Below, one piece after another: positions 9,485 through 18,761 of a stretch of 64,000 nt of DNA (its first letter is position 1; the number at the start of each line of letters is the position of its first letter). Position numbers and translations under genes: made by a program. Below the pieces are notes generated by a model. The model worked only from the letters and a program-made list of their open reading frames with translations, was not told where the DNA came from and did no database searches. This DNA is from Actinomycetes bacterium (lineage in GTDB: Bacteria > Actinomycetota > Actinomycetes > Actinomycetales > Dermatophilaceae), in contig JAEZWF010000023.1 in the NCBI GenBank assembly GCA_023420415.1, positions 1 to 64,000 of the forward strand, read 5' to 3'.

Positions 9485-10963
9485 TCAGTTCACGTCGTTG
9501 GACAGGCCACGCCTGCGAGCCTCGACGAGCGCGGCGGTGCGGCGGGCCTCAGCAGAGACCGAGGTCGAGCTGCGGGTCTGACCGATTTGGGAGCGGGCGT
9601 GTTCCTGCTGGTTCAGCAGGGCGCGACCGTCTCGACCGTCGATGCATCGGGTGAGTCGGGCGATCATCGGTTTGCCGTTCTCCGACACCACCAACGCCTG
9701 GCGTTCCTTCAGTTGCCTCACCTCGGCGCCGGTGAGGATGGGGATGTCTTCGGCGGTGGTGGTGCGCCCGCCCATCTGCCCGGTCTGCCAGCTGGTGCGC
9801 GAGATCCGCACGGGTCCGAGCAGGTCGGAGATCTCCTGGTTGAACGCCACGTCCTTGGAGCCGCCGAACAGGATCAGGTTGTTCGTCAATCCGAGTAGGG
9901 TGCGCGCCTCTTGGTCCCCGAAGATTGCCGACAGCTGGGGCCGGGTCTGCGCGGCCCAGATGAACGAGATGCCCAAGGCGCGCTCGTTGGCCATCCGGGT
10001 GCGGAGCGTGGGAAGCGGCGCGGTCGAGGGCAGCTCGTCGAGGCAGGCCAGCATCGGCGGGCACAAGCGCCCCCACGGCGAGGCGTTCGCGGCGACGAGG
10101 GCGGCGTCGAGGACGTGCTCGGCGACGGCCGTCATCAGCGGTGAGGCGCTGGCGTACGGGTCTTCCCGTCCGAGCAGGTATATCGTGCCGCCACGCCGAA
10201 TCACCTCGCTGATGTCGGTGGCTGGGCGGCCGGCACCTGGGACGCACCGTCTCCGGATGGGCTCTTGGAAGAACAGGCTCAGGGCCTGCTGCACCGTGGT
10301 GATCGTGTTGCCGGCGGTCCGGTCGTCGCCATGCAGGGCCCCGTGAAGCAGCCCGTGCCAGAACGGCGCGGCGTGCGGGTGTTCTCGCAAGATCTCGGTG
10401 GGGTCGGTGGCGCTGAGCGGGTTGGCCACCCATCGGAGCACGTGCTCGAGGTCGCGCCCGGTCAGTGCCGCGGCATGGAAGTACGCCTGGATCACCTTGG
10501 CTGCCTCGGCGGCATAGAAGCGGGCGGCGTCGTCCGCGTGCCCTCCTGCGACGGCGCCCTTGACGGTGCCCGCCGTGAAGGCCTTGGCTCGTCGCTCGGC
10601 GACCATCGGGTCGACGCAGCCGTCGATCGGGTCCCACACGAGCTCCGGCAACCCGGCAGCCAGACCGAAGGGGTCGAGCACGACGCATGGCCGCGGTTCG
10701 CTCTCTCCTGGACCCGGCGCCTGCCGTGAGCCGAAGCTGAGCAGCAGGTCGTCGACCTTGGTGAGCGTCACCAACGCGGCTCCTGGGGCGCGCAGCAGCG
10801 CCGGGATGAGCAGGTCGAGTGTCTTGCCGCTGCCCTGGGGACCGATCACGCCGGCGGTCCGGTCCCACGGCACCCATAGTTCGCCGCCTCGCGGCGCTTG
10901 TCCTCGACCGAGTCGCCACCCGACCTGCTCGGGCCGAAACGGGTGTCCTGTGCGCAGTCCCAT
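9485..10963 (-). CDS. Type IV coupling protein ATPase part (VirD4/TraG/TraD-like), lacking its membrane anchor
   Basis: 492 residues. GPQGSGKT (K47) is the Walker A motif; an AxLDELPS stretch in the second half supplies Walker B; the C-terminal third has the TraG/TraD C-terminal pattern (FIWAAQTRPQL). The family docks the relaxase-DNA complex to the secretion channel. Usual relatives carry two N-terminal membrane helices, and this protein has none. Those helices are encoded just upstream in the same reading frame and are separated only by TGA ATC before this ATG. A purine-rich GGGAAG about 12 bases upstream could serve as its own ribosome site. It may be a natural two-gene coupling protein or a nonsense-broken one. 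Confidence 0.85.
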   Translation of the reverse strand: MGLRTGHPFRPEQVGWRLGRGQAPRGGELWVPWDRTAGVIGPQGSGKTLDLLIPALLRAPGAALVTLTKVDDLLLSFGSRQAPGPGESEPRPCVVLDPFGLAAGLPELVWDPIDGCVDPMVAERRAKAFTAGTVKGAVAGGHADDAARFYAAEAAKVIQAYFHAAALTGRDLEHVLRWVANPLSATDPTEILREHPHAAPFWHGLLHGALHGDDRTAGNTITTVQQALSLFFQEPIRRRCVPGAGRPATDISEVIRRGGTIYLLGREDPYASASPLMTAVAEHVLDAALVAANASPWGRLCPPMLACLDELPSTAPLPTLRTRMANERALGISFIWAAQTRPQLSAIFGDQEARTLLGLTNNLILFGGSKDVAFNQEISDLLGPVRISRTSWQTGQMGGRTTTAEDIPILTGAEVRQLKERQALVVSENGKPMIARLTRCIDGRDGRALLNQQEHARSQIGQTRSSTSVSAEARRTAALVEARRRGLSNDVN

Positions 10964-10966
10964 GAT

Positions 10967-11416
10967 TCAGCGTCGCTTCCCGTAGAGATCGGGCCGGACC
11001 ACGGCCGCTGACTTGCGCAGCCGGGTTCGCCCGAGGAGCCGCTCGGCTTCCTCCCTCGTGGCCATCCCCTGGATACGACCGGGTCCCCACCGGTCCATGC
11101 CGGCCTTGACGCCCCAGAGGGTCAGCGTGAGGAGCACCGCCTCGACGAGGGCCAGCCATACTTGAACCGCCAGTGGACCGGCCAGCTGAGACGCCGGCGA
11201 CGACAGTCCGGCGCCGGCGTCGCCTCCCAGGATCGCGGGCACGCTGGTGAACAGCGTCTCCCGGGAAGGCAGGGTCAGGCCCGCGCCGGCGACGAGGTTG
11301 GCACCCGCGCGGCCCGCGTGGATCCCCAGGATCAGCAGGAGCACGGCAGCTACGACCGTCGCGACGGGTATCTCCCAGGTGAACGGGTAGGGGTTGGTTC
11401 GGCGTGCACGTTGCAT
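10967..11416 (-). CDS. Membrane-anchor half of the coupling protein
   Basis: 149 residues with two clear membrane helices (about 15-35 and 82-105), then a soluble tail ending WGPGRIQG...RLRKSAAVVRPDL, which is the linker normally running into the ATPase domain of actinobacterial coupling proteins. The stop TGA (10969-10967) is followed after one codon by the ATG of the ATPase gene, in the same frame. Together they give about 643 residues, the length of a normal single-chain protein. The start is the ATG at 11416 with AAGGGAG upstream; a TTG at 11443 has no ribosome site. It probably pairs with the ATPase in the membrane. Confidence 0.7.
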   Translation of the reverse strand: MQRARRTNPYPFTWEIPVATVVAAVLLLILGIHAGRAGANLVAGAGLTLPSRETLFTSVPAILGGDAGAGLSSPASQLAGPLAVQVWLALVEAVLLTLTLWGVKAGMDRWGPGRIQGMATREEAERLLGRTRLRKSAAVVRPDLYGKRR

Positions 11417-11520
11417 ATTGATGGCTCCCTTCTGCTCACCCAAAGCCGCCTGGGGTCATGTGGTGGCCACGTCCGTGGGAGCGATCCAGGGTGCAGCAGC
11501 AGCTCACAACGGGAGCTCGC

Positions 11521-13092
11521 TCACGCGGCCGGCCGTGTCGGCTGATCGGAGATATTGCCGACGCGCCAGACCTCAAAAATCGTCTTCGTGGCGGCTTTGT
11601 CGGCGTAGCTGCCGTAGGTGACGCCGCGTTGACTGTTCATCGCCTCGACCGTGGTCTGCTTGCTGGGGTCGAAGACCATGGCGACGTGGCCGATGGTGTT
11701 CGGGCCCAGGTAGGAGTCGTAGAAGATCAGGTCGCCCGGTCTGGCCTGCTGTGGCTGCACTCGGAATCCGTTACCGGCGGCGAGCCAGTCTCGTTGTGCC
11801 CCAGCGGTTCGAGGGGTCGTGACACCAATCTGCGCGTAGGCGGCTTGGGTGAAGGATGAGCAGTCCCAGGCATCGGGTCCGTTGGCTCCCATGATGTAGC
11901 GATCGCCGACCTGACTGGCGGCCCAACGGAGAACGACTCGAAGTCGGTCGTTGGTCAGCGGCGGAAGGTTGGGGTTGCCCTGGCCGGCGTCGCACTCGGT
12001 GGTGCTGCCCAGGACCGTGCCACCGCCGTAGGCGGCGGCATAGAAGAGGACGTCGTTGACGTACCAGTCGGCGTGGTTGTAGGCGAAGATGGCCGACCTC
12101 ACCCCGGCCGGGCCGTCGGCGACGCCGGACTTGGTGAGGTAGTTCGCGGCCGACATGGCGCTGTCCGCGTCATTGGTGACGACCGCCCGGCCGTCCCCAT
12201 CGCCGTCGACGCCCATCGTGGCCCAGGTGGCGGGCATGAACTGCATGAGGCCTTGTGCGCCGGCGGAGCTGGCTGTGTTGTTCCGGCCGTGTGCGGTCTC
12301 CTCCATGCCGATCCCTGCGAGCAGGGTCCACGGGATCTTGTAGCGGTCGGCGGCCGCGACGTAGAGGCTCTTGATGTCGGCCGGGATGGGTCGCGGGGGG
12401 TTCCTCAGGGATGCCTGCCGGGGGGTCCCGGGCAGCGGCATCGCGAAGCCGAGACCGCCCTCCTGAACCGGCTCTCCCGGCGGTGGGGTCCAGCTGGCCA
12501 CCGCCTGGCCGTTGAGGGGTGCGCCGCGGGCCAGCATCCAGGCCACGGGGTCGACAGGTGCCCCGCCGACGTGGATCTCGAAGTGAAGGTGGTTGCCGGT
12601 GCTGGCTCCCGTGGAGCCTTCGACGCCGAGCGACTGGCCACCGGCGACCTGGGCTCCACTCCTCACGGCCAGCGACGCGAGGTGGGCGTAGCGGCTCCGC
12701 ACGGTCTGTCCCGTGTCGTCGATGTGTTGGACGTCGACGACGTTGCCGTACCCACCCTTCGTTCCGGCGAACGCGACCCAGCCGGCCCCGATCGCCACGA
12801 CGGGGCCCGGTCCCGGCTGTGACACCAGGTCCTGGCCGGTGTGCATGCGCCACTCGTGGTAGATCGGGTGGAACTCTTGGCCGAAGCCGCGCTGGCCCAC
12901 GGTGTAGGCCTGGGCGAAGGGCGGCCGCCACGATCCGGTGACGGGGGTGAGCCCGCCGCAGGCGATGGTGCGCAGCTGCTCGGCCGCCGCTGGCGCGCTC
13001 ACGGTCATCACGATCAGGGCGATCGCCAGCGGCAGCCCGAGGACCAGGACGAGGACCGGGACGAGGGTGAGAGCGATCTTCTTCACGGCCAT
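11521..13092 (-). CDS. Three-domain peptidoglycan hydrolase of the secretion system (M23 + SLT + NlpC/P60)
   Basis: 523 residues with a signal anchor at 5-32. Domain order: M23 metallopeptidase (HTGQD with H84/D88, H137, HLH at 168-170); lytic transglycosylase about 240-345 (catalytic glutamate E264 or E265 in GMEETAHG, then GLMQFMPATW); NlpC/P60 about 385-510 (DCSSF with C411, H469). The three activities cut stem peptide cross-links, glycan strands and stem peptides, and would open the wall for the transfer channel. VirB1-type hydrolases usually have one or two of these domains. The start is the ATG at 13092, eight bases after the VirB4 stop; an earlier in-frame start would overlap VirB4 and would bury the signal anchor. 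Confidence 0.9.
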   Translation of the reverse strand: MAVKKIALTLVPVLVLVLGLPLAIALIVMTVSAPAAAEQLRTIACGGLTPVTGSWRPPFAQAYTVGQRGFGQEFHPIYHEWRMHTGQDLVSQPGPGPVVAIGAGWVAFAGTKGGYGNVVDVQHIDDTGQTVRSRYAHLASLAVRSGAQVAGGQSLGVEGSTGASTGNHLHFEIHVGGAPVDPVAWMLARGAPLNGQAVASWTPPPGEPVQEGGLGFAMPLPGTPRQASLRNPPRPIPADIKSLYVAAADRYKIPWTLLAGIGMEETAHGRNNTASSAGAQGLMQFMPATWATMGVDGDGDGRAVVTNDADSAMSAANYLTKSGVADGPAGVRSAIFAYNHADWYVNDVLFYAAAYGGGTVLGSTTECDAGQGNPNLPPLTNDRLRVVLRWAASQVGDRYIMGANGPDAWDCSSFTQAAYAQIGVTTPRTAGAQRDWLAAGNGFRVQPQQARPGDLIFYDSYLGPNTIGHVAMVFDPSKQTTVEAMNSQRGVTYGSYADKAATKTIFEVWRVGNISDQPTRPAA

Positions 13093-13100
13093 CGCGCCCG

Positions 13101-14633
13101 TCAGGCCGCGCCGGTGAGCGCCTGGTTGGTGAAGGTGAGGTTCAGCTCGACCGGGTGGAGCACGGTCTGCACCTTGTAGTGCTGCTCGCCCACACACCAC
13201 AGGGCCCGGCCCTTGCCCTGCATCGCCCAGCCGGTCACCAGGCCCTGGGCCATCGGCCCGAGACCAAGCATGCTCTCCAGCTCGCGTGCGACCCCAAGGT
13301 CCTGCCCGTGCAGGACCTTGACGTCGGCCAGGTGCAGCAGGTCCTTGGCGATCGTGGCCGTTTGCGAGCCGGCGTCCCCGGCAGACAGCAGGTCCGATGG
13401 CTTGTGCGCGACGGCGAACTGGACGTCCCCGTCCCGGCGGGACAGACGAAGGTCGGCGTCGAAGGACTTGACCGCCTCCGGACCCAGCCGAAGCTGCTTC
13501 CAGGACTCGTCGCGCACGACCACGCGCAGATCGCCGGGGGCGGCCATTTCCCGCATTCCTCGCCCCCAGGAGTTGAGGCAGGTCAATGCGATTCCGATCG
13601 CCTCATCGCCCAACGGCTCGAGCCGGGACAGGCTCAGCGACTGGATGGGGGCGGCCCAGTCGACGTCGATGGTGGTGTGGTCGTCGAACAGCCCGGCCAG
13701 TGCGCCGCTGACGAGCTGGCCCAGCGCGTCACGCAGCAGCCGGGTGTCGTCGAGGAAGTGCCGCTCCCCCGCGTACCGGCACTCCTCGATCAGGTCGTCG
13801 GTGGGGTTGTTGAGCAGGTGCCACAGCTGGGGGATCGTCGTCTCGGTCAGCTGGGACTGCCCCAGGGTGTACCCCGTCAGCTTCTGCAGGGCGGCCTTGA
13901 CCACAACTTCGTCGCTCGGGCCGAATGGCACCCGCTGGTCCCCGATCCGCTGGCTGCCGACCAGCCCACGGACCAGTGTCAGCCACCGCCCGAAGACGAC
14001 GGCGGAGCGCCCTTGCGCTTCGCCGGCGTCCAGCTGATCCCACCCGGCCATCAGCGGCCCGAAGGCCAGCGGGTTGATGCGGGTGGGGAGCCCGGGCCCG
14101 ATCGCGAACGGTTCGACCCCGAAGAACTTGCAGAGCCCTTCGTACTCGTCCTTGGGGTCGCCCAGGACCAGGATCCGGTAGCCGAAGTCGGTCATCCGCA
14201 GGCAGAACGCCTTCGTGGTGGCGGACTTGCCGCGGCCGGGTTTGCCGAAGCTGAAGATGTTGGGGTTGGTGACGGGGACATCGTCGTCGAGGACCCAGCC
14301 GTTGGGGTCGGCGTAGAACGCGCCGCCGGACAACATGTCGATCCCCATCTGGGCGCCGGTGGGTGGCAACCCGGGGGTTGAGATGAACGGCCACAAGACG
14401 GGTGTCTGATCGGAGGTCATGCGCCAACTCGAGACGGGAGCGGACGCCGGCGACCAGCCGGCCCCGGCCCGTCGAGGTCCGCGGCGTGGCGCGGGCCGGA
14501 ACAGTCGGGCCTCTTTCGCGGCCGCCGTCGACGTCGGCGCCGAGGGCAGGTCGTGCCCGAAGTCGGCTAGGAGCCGGGAGATGTTGCGCCCGCCGGCGTT
14601 CCGGCCGGCAGGGGTGCGGGCTGACATACCCAT
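13101..14633 (-). CDS. VirB4-like conjugation ATPase, C-terminal-type
   Basis: 510 residues. FGKPGRGKSATT (K136) is the Walker A motif; the following YRILVLGDPKDEYEGL matches VirB4/TraC-class motors that energise pilus assembly and substrate transfer at the inner face of the membrane. The first 80 residues are basic and Pro/Ala-rich, without membrane segments. Relatives often carry a larger N-terminal domain; here a separate SCO6880 protein is encoded three bases upstream and probably supplies it. Start ATG at 14633. The gap to the hydrolase gene downstream is eight bases, so the genes are likely cotranscribed. Confidence 0.85.
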   Translation of the reverse strand: MGMSARTPAGRNAGGRNISRLLADFGHDLPSAPTSTAAAKEARLFRPAPRRGPRRAGAGWSPASAPVSSWRMTSDQTPVLWPFISTPGLPPTGAQMGIDMLSGGAFYADPNGWVLDDDVPVTNPNIFSFGKPGRGKSATTKAFCLRMTDFGYRILVLGDPKDEYEGLCKFFGVEPFAIGPGLPTRINPLAFGPLMAGWDQLDAGEAQGRSAVVFGRWLTLVRGLVGSQRIGDQRVPFGPSDEVVVKAALQKLTGYTLGQSQLTETTIPQLWHLLNNPTDDLIEECRYAGERHFLDDTRLLRDALGQLVSGALAGLFDDHTTIDVDWAAPIQSLSLSRLEPLGDEAIGIALTCLNSWGRGMREMAAPGDLRVVVRDESWKQLRLGPEAVKSFDADLRLSRRDGDVQFAVAHKPSDLLSAGDAGSQTATIAKDLLHLADVKVLHGQDLGVARELESMLGLGPMAQGLVTGWAMQGKGRALWCVGEQHYKVQTVLHPVELNLTFTNQALTGAA

Positions 14634-14636
14634 CGC

Positions 14637-16142
14637 TCAGCCCGCCTTCCGGGTGAGGCTGACCCCCAGGGGCACCGTCGACGCGGCGAAGGCGAGGTCC
14701 TGTGCGAGATCCAGTCGCAGCGGCGCGAACCCGGCCCGGCGCACGGAGGCGTCGAGGCGGCGACCGAACTCCGAGACCCTGGCGGTCTTGGGCACGGTGA
14801 CCGTGCACACCGCGTAGGGGCGGGTCAGGGAGTTGCCGCGGGCCAGTTTGGTGTCCAGTCGTCGCACCTTCTCGGCCTCGTCCCTGGCCTTGGCGTTCTG
14901 CTTCATCTTCGCCTTGGTGCGCAGCTCCTCGCCGATGTCGGCCGCCCACTCGCTCGTGGCGCTCTGGCGCCCCGCAGCGGATTGGCTCAGGATCGGGTAG
15001 GCCACCAGGAAGGAGCGGCGCTCCCCCGGTTCGGTTGGGGTGAGGACCGGAAGCAGGGCCCCCATCGCTGCGCCCTTCACGGGGAGCTTGAGGGTGGAGC
15101 TGATGCTGTTCCACGCGTCGTGGCTGTAGTGGCGCACGACCGGCTCAGCCCCGGATGGTCCGGCCATCGCCCACGGGACGTCGGCGTTCACCTCGGGGTC
15201 GTTCTGTCGGGCGCCCAGCGCGTCGATGATCCCGGCCCGGTCTCCGGGTGCGAACCCGGTGCGGGAGGCGAGCGCCAGTTCGGGGCTGGTGAGCCACTTC
15301 ACGCTGGTCATGCCCATGCCTCCGCGCAGCTGGGCTTCGATCTCGCCGAGCACGCCGTAGATCACCCGGGCGCGTCCCTCGAGGCCGCCGCCGGACTCCT
15401 TGGCCTGCTTGCCGAGCCGACCCTCTGGGATGACGACGGTCACGAACGCCTCGGTGCGAACGCTGGCCCGGGTGAGGGTCTGCTGCAGCTCGTCGTTGAT
15501 CTGACGCACGCCCGCCGACCCCGTGGGTCGGCGGTGACGCACCAGCCACTGGTCCCGTTCCGCACCGTCCTCGGGGACGGTGCGGACCAGGAGCAGGATC
15601 TCGTCGATCAGCTCGGTTTGCGAGGCCATGTCGAGCAGTTCGCTCAGGCCCCGGCCCTGGCGTCGCCGGTCCTCGAGCTCCTGGAGCCCGATGCCGGGGT
15701 GCACGACGGCCGCGGTCACGGCCCATGTCCGCGCGCTGTGGTCCTGGATTATCGCGACGCGCGCGAAGGATGCCCCGTGCGGTGGACCGTCGTGAACCTG
15801 GATGGCATGGAGCGCGCCGGGCAGGTCGACCTCGTCGAGCGAGTCGGCCTGCCCCCGTCCGGCCTTGGACCGGAACCGGGTCCAGCCGGCGAGCCCGCCT
15901 GTGGCGAACGCCAGCGAGGCCGCCACCCAGCCGAACGTGGACCGGCCCCGGACCGGGGTCACGGTGACCACGGTGATCGCCACCCAGAGCGCCAGGAACA
16001 ACCCGCCGGAGATCCACATCCCGGCCTGGATGGACCAGAACACCGGCATCGTCGACAGCGCGACCACGGCCAGTTGCCACCCGGACAGGCCGAAGAACCA
16101 CCCGATCCTCGCCCGGCTGTAGTCGCTGTAGATGGCTGACAT
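14637..16142 (-). CDS. SCO6880-family conjugal transfer protein
   Basis: 501 residues. Two membrane helices near 22-70 follow the N-terminal YSDYSRARIGWFFGLSGWQ. The remainder is soluble with no P-loop. This is the layout of actinobacterial SCO6880 proteins, which sit next to VirB4-type ATPases and look like a VirB3 membrane part joined to a VirB4 N-terminal-like domain. A good ribosome site, AGGAGAG, precedes the ATG at 16142. It is tightly packed with the ATPase gene (3-base gap). It probably forms the membrane platform of the motor. The exact biochemical role has not been established for this family, as far as I know. Confidence 0.8.
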   Translation of the reverse strand: MSAIYSDYSRARIGWFFGLSGWQLAVVALSTMPVFWSIQAGMWISGGLFLALWVAITVVTVTPVRGRSTFGWVAASLAFATGGLAGWTRFRSKAGRGQADSLDEVDLPGALHAIQVHDGPPHGASFARVAIIQDHSARTWAVTAAVVHPGIGLQELEDRRRQGRGLSELLDMASQTELIDEILLLVRTVPEDGAERDQWLVRHRRPTGSAGVRQINDELQQTLTRASVRTEAFVTVVIPEGRLGKQAKESGGGLEGRARVIYGVLGEIEAQLRGGMGMTSVKWLTSPELALASRTGFAPGDRAGIIDALGARQNDPEVNADVPWAMAGPSGAEPVVRHYSHDAWNSISSTLKLPVKGAAMGALLPVLTPTEPGERRSFLVAYPILSQSAAGRQSATSEWAADIGEELRTKAKMKQNAKARDEAEKVRRLDTKLARGNSLTRPYAVCTVTVPKTARVSEFGRRLDASVRRAGFAPLRLDLAQDLAFAASTVPLGVSLTRKAG

Positions 16143-16175
16143 GTCGTCTCTCCTCGTGGTTCGATTCGCTTGGGG

Positions 16176-17627
16176 TCAGACCGGGACGATCGGCACGGCG
16201 GCCGCGGCCCCGCCGGCCTCACCGCCGGCGGCGACAACGGGTGTGCCCGGGCCGGATCCGCCTGATGCGCCTGCCGGTGTTGGGCCCGGTGGAAGCTGCG
16301 GGGTGGGGGGCTGCGGGACCGGTGGGGTCGGCGCGCCGGTGTCCGGGCTGGTGCTGGGTCCGCTGCCGTTGATCACGGGGTTGTCGTCCTCGGCCTTGTT
16401 GCCGTCGCCCTGACCGCGCCCGGACTGGCTCTTGGTCTTGCTAAAGTCGGGGACGTAGTTGTTGTGCCCGACACCCATCTGGTTGGTCAGGTCGGCGCCG
16501 ATGGCCGCGCCCCGGGATCCGACGCTCTCCATGGCGCCCATGCCGGCGCCGACGGCCTGTCCGAGCGCGCCTCCCACTTGTCCCATGAGTCCACGCGCGT
16601 CGGCGTTGAATCGCGCGCTGGTGGAGGCCTCCCCGGAGGACTCGGCCTGGGAGCGGCCGTTGGCGTCGGTCGTCGAGGCGGCGGAGGACCCCGCGTTGCC
16701 TTGGCCCCTGCCGCTGAGCAGACCGCCGAGGCCTCCCTGGGCAGCGAGGCCGGCCCGCAGGGCGGACCCGGAACTGGTTCCCGGGTCCACGAACGCCAGG
16801 AGCTTGAACAGGGCGAGCGGGCTGAAGCAGCCGATGCAGATCAGGATGACGCCGGGCACAGCGGTCCCGATGGCCTTCTGCAGGTCGTCGGTCATGCCGG
16901 TGGCGACCCCGGAGGTCATCTGCACTCCGATGCCGAGCACGAGGATCATCACGACCGGCGTGAACGCTGCGGCGATGAACCACCGCAGGTTCTTCCAGAA
17001 CCAGCTCTGTCCGGCGTTGCTGACCAGGCCGCCGGCGGCGATCGGGGTCGTCGTGGCCAGGACCATCAGGGCGCCGGCGCGGGTGAGCATGACCAGCAGG
17101 TGGCCGATGGCGGCGAACACGAGGAAGATCCCCATGAAGCCCAAGACGGTGGCGATGGTCCCGTCGCTGATTTCCTCGGTCGAGATCTGGGTGCCCAAGG
17201 GTTCGAACTGGGCCCATCTGTCGATGTGCAGCAGTTTGCTCATGAGGGCGCGGGCGAGGCCGCCGCAGGCGGCGACGACGAGGACGGCCAAGGCGATCCA
17301 GCCGGCCCAGACCATGATGAATTGGCCCGTCCCGACCAGGACTCGCGCCATGGATTTGCCGTCGCGTCGCGCGGCGGTCACGGCCAGTTGGACCACTGTC
17401 AGCAGCAGCATGAGCGCCCCGGCGATCCAGAACGTCATCTGGTAGACCTGCGCGGCTGGTCCGCCTTCGCTGAGGTCGGGGACGGTGAACGCGTCGACGA
17501 GCGTCAGGACGAGCTTGAGCAGCCAGAGCCCGGCGTTCCAGAGTCCGAGCATGGCCGCGGTCCAGCCGTCGGCCACGACCTTGCCTGCGGCCGACCCGAG
17601 GTAGGTGAACGGGTTGAGGACGTCCAT
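16176..17627 (-). CDS. VirB6/TrbL-like polytopic channel protein
   Basis: 483 residues from the ATG at 17627. About seven hydrophobic helices lie between residues 15 and 300, followed by a roughly 180-residue tail very rich in Gly, Ala, Ser, Pro and Gln, ending in a Pro-rich segment. VirB6/TrbL proteins form the inner-membrane part of type IV secretion channels and often end in such low-complexity tails. A longer frame upstream would overlap the preceding gene and has no signal, so the inner ATG four bases after that gene's stop is chosen. Its neighbours on both sides are secretion genes. Confidence 0.8.
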   Translation of the reverse strand: MDVLNPFTYLGSAAGKVVADGWTAAMLGLWNAGLWLLKLVLTLVDAFTVPDLSEGGPAAQVYQMTFWIAGALMLLLTVVQLAVTAARRDGKSMARVLVGTGQFIMVWAGWIALAVLVVAACGGLARALMSKLLHIDRWAQFEPLGTQISTEEISDGTIATVLGFMGIFLVFAAIGHLLVMLTRAGALMVLATTTPIAAGGLVSNAGQSWFWKNLRWFIAAAFTPVVMILVLGIGVQMTSGVATGMTDDLQKAIGTAVPGVILICIGCFSPLALFKLLAFVDPGTSSGSALRAGLAAQGGLGGLLSGRGQGNAGSSAASTTDANGRSQAESSGEASTSARFNADARGLMGQVGGALGQAVGAGMGAMESVGSRGAAIGADLTNQMGVGHNNYVPDFSKTKSQSGRGQGDGNKAEDDNPVINGSGPSTSPDTGAPTPPVPQPPTPQLPPGPTPAGASGGSGPGTPVVAAGGEAGGAAAAVPIVPV

Positions 17628-17631
17628 GGCG

Positions 17632-18468
17632 CTAGTCCGCTCCGTTGCTGGTGACCCAGGTGCGCCAGCCGGCCTTGAAGGCGAGGTCGGTGCCCGGCCA
17701 GGTGGAGGGTGCGGTCGCGGCTGCTGCACCGGGGCCGATCAGCCAGCGGCCGCCCTGCCCGGCGGGCTGCTGCCACTGCATGCGTTCGCAGTAGCCGTAT
17801 CCGATGCGGGCTTCGGCCGTGATGGTGGCCCGGACGTCGAGGAGGACGCAGGCGAGCACCCAGTCGTCTCCGTCGGTGGCCTTCACCTGGCCGGCGGCCG
17901 GGGTGGCGGTGACGGCGACCGTCGGGTCCTTGGTCTGTCCCTGTCCGGCGCTGGCGAGGAAGTTCTGGACGTTCCTGGTCAGTGCCCACTGGGCAACGCC
18001 GGACCCACCGGCCAGCGCCCACTGCTGGTAGACCTGATTGGTCTGGGGGATGGACATTCCTTGCAGGACCGTCGTCTCGATGGCGGCCAGTTGCCCAACG
18101 GCTCCCTCGGGGGTGTGTGGGAAGCCGGTCGGCACCTGCACCCGCCCTAGCGCGGTGGCCGGTGGCACCTCGATGACCGGGCCGGCCGTGGCCGCGGGGA
18201 CGCCCTGCCGGGTGTCGTCCGGGGCGACCTGCAGCATGGGTGCGGCGGCGGCCTGGTCGCGGTATGCCGGCCCGGTGCGGGGGGCGGCCACCTTCGCGAC
18301 CGCGGGCTGCGTCGTGGGATGGGTGTCCGAGCTCCGCAGGCCGTAGTACAGCGCGAGAACCAAGCCGACCACGAACAGCAGGGCTGCGGCGACACCCGCT
18401 GCCAAGGTGGCCAGGAGGCGTGAGCGTCCCCACCCGCCGTTGGCGGTGGTCCGGTCGGCCCGGGTCAT
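17632..18468 (-). CDS. VirB8/TcpC-like single-pass conjugation protein (putative)
   Basis: 278 residues: a short basic N-terminus, one membrane helix about 20-43 (LATLAAGVAAALLFVVGLVL), a Pro/Ala linker, then an outer globular domain of about 130 residues. That topology and its place between the small membrane protein and the VirB6-like gene match VirB8/TcpC proteins, which link channel parts. Sequence identity to them is not obvious by eye. The ATG at 18468 overlaps the upstream TGA (TGATG), implying translational coupling. Two Cys (VLACVLL and YGYCERM) could form a disulfide outside. Confidence 0.65.
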   Translation of the reverse strand: MTRADRTTANGGWGRSRLLATLAAGVAAALLFVVGLVLALYYGLRSSDTHPTTQPAVAKVAAPRTGPAYRDQAAAAPMLQVAPDDTRQGVPAATAGPVIEVPPATALGRVQVPTGFPHTPEGAVGQLAAIETTVLQGMSIPQTNQVYQQWALAGGSGVAQWALTRNVQNFLASAGQGQTKDPTVAVTATPAAGQVKATDGDDWVLACVLLDVRATITAEARIGYGYCERMQWQQPAGQGGRWLIGPGAAAATAPSTWPGTDLAFKAGWRTWVTSNGAD

Positions 18469-18761
18469 CAGACGCACCCGGCCCCGGTCATGGCGCGAAC
18501 GATTCCGGGAAGGACCAGGTAGCCGATCACGGCGAGGAAGACGACGACGACGCCGACGATCCCGGCCTTGGATGCGTGCGGCATGCCGAAGATGCGGCCG
18601 GCGACGATAGCGCCGATGCCGATGACGACGCCGAGGACGAACAGGATGATCGTGCCCCACAGGACGTAGCCCATAAGCTGATCGGCGTAGCGCTGCGCTC
18701 CGGGTGGTGCGACGGGGCACACCTGCGGCAGGGTGGCGAGCTGACGGGTGAGTGCGTTCAT
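18468..18761 (-). CDS. Small two-helix membrane protein, VirB2-like
   Basis: 97 residues from the ATG at 18761, with two membrane helices (about 31-57 and 67-88), a short central basic loop (RIFGMPHASK), and outside cysteines at 15 and 96. Small proteins with this layout in secretion operons are often VirB2/TrbC pilin or channel subunits, but no signal-peptide cleavage site is evident, so the pilin role is only suggested. It overlaps the previous gene by ATGA (18758-18761) and the next by TGATG. A much longer open frame extends upstream, but it is the shadow of the ParA-like gene. Confidence 0.6.
   Translation of the reverse strand: MNALTRQLATLPQVCPVAPPGAQRYADQLMGYVLWGTIILFVLGVVIGIGAIVAGRIFGMPHASKAGIVGVVVVFLAVIGYLVLPGIVRAMTGAGCV

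Noticed and set aside
13155..14381. 408-codon plus-strand frame over the VirB4 gene
   Set aside because: Val/Gln/Gly-rich shadow sequence with no motif; the minus strand encodes a clear VirB4-like ATPase.
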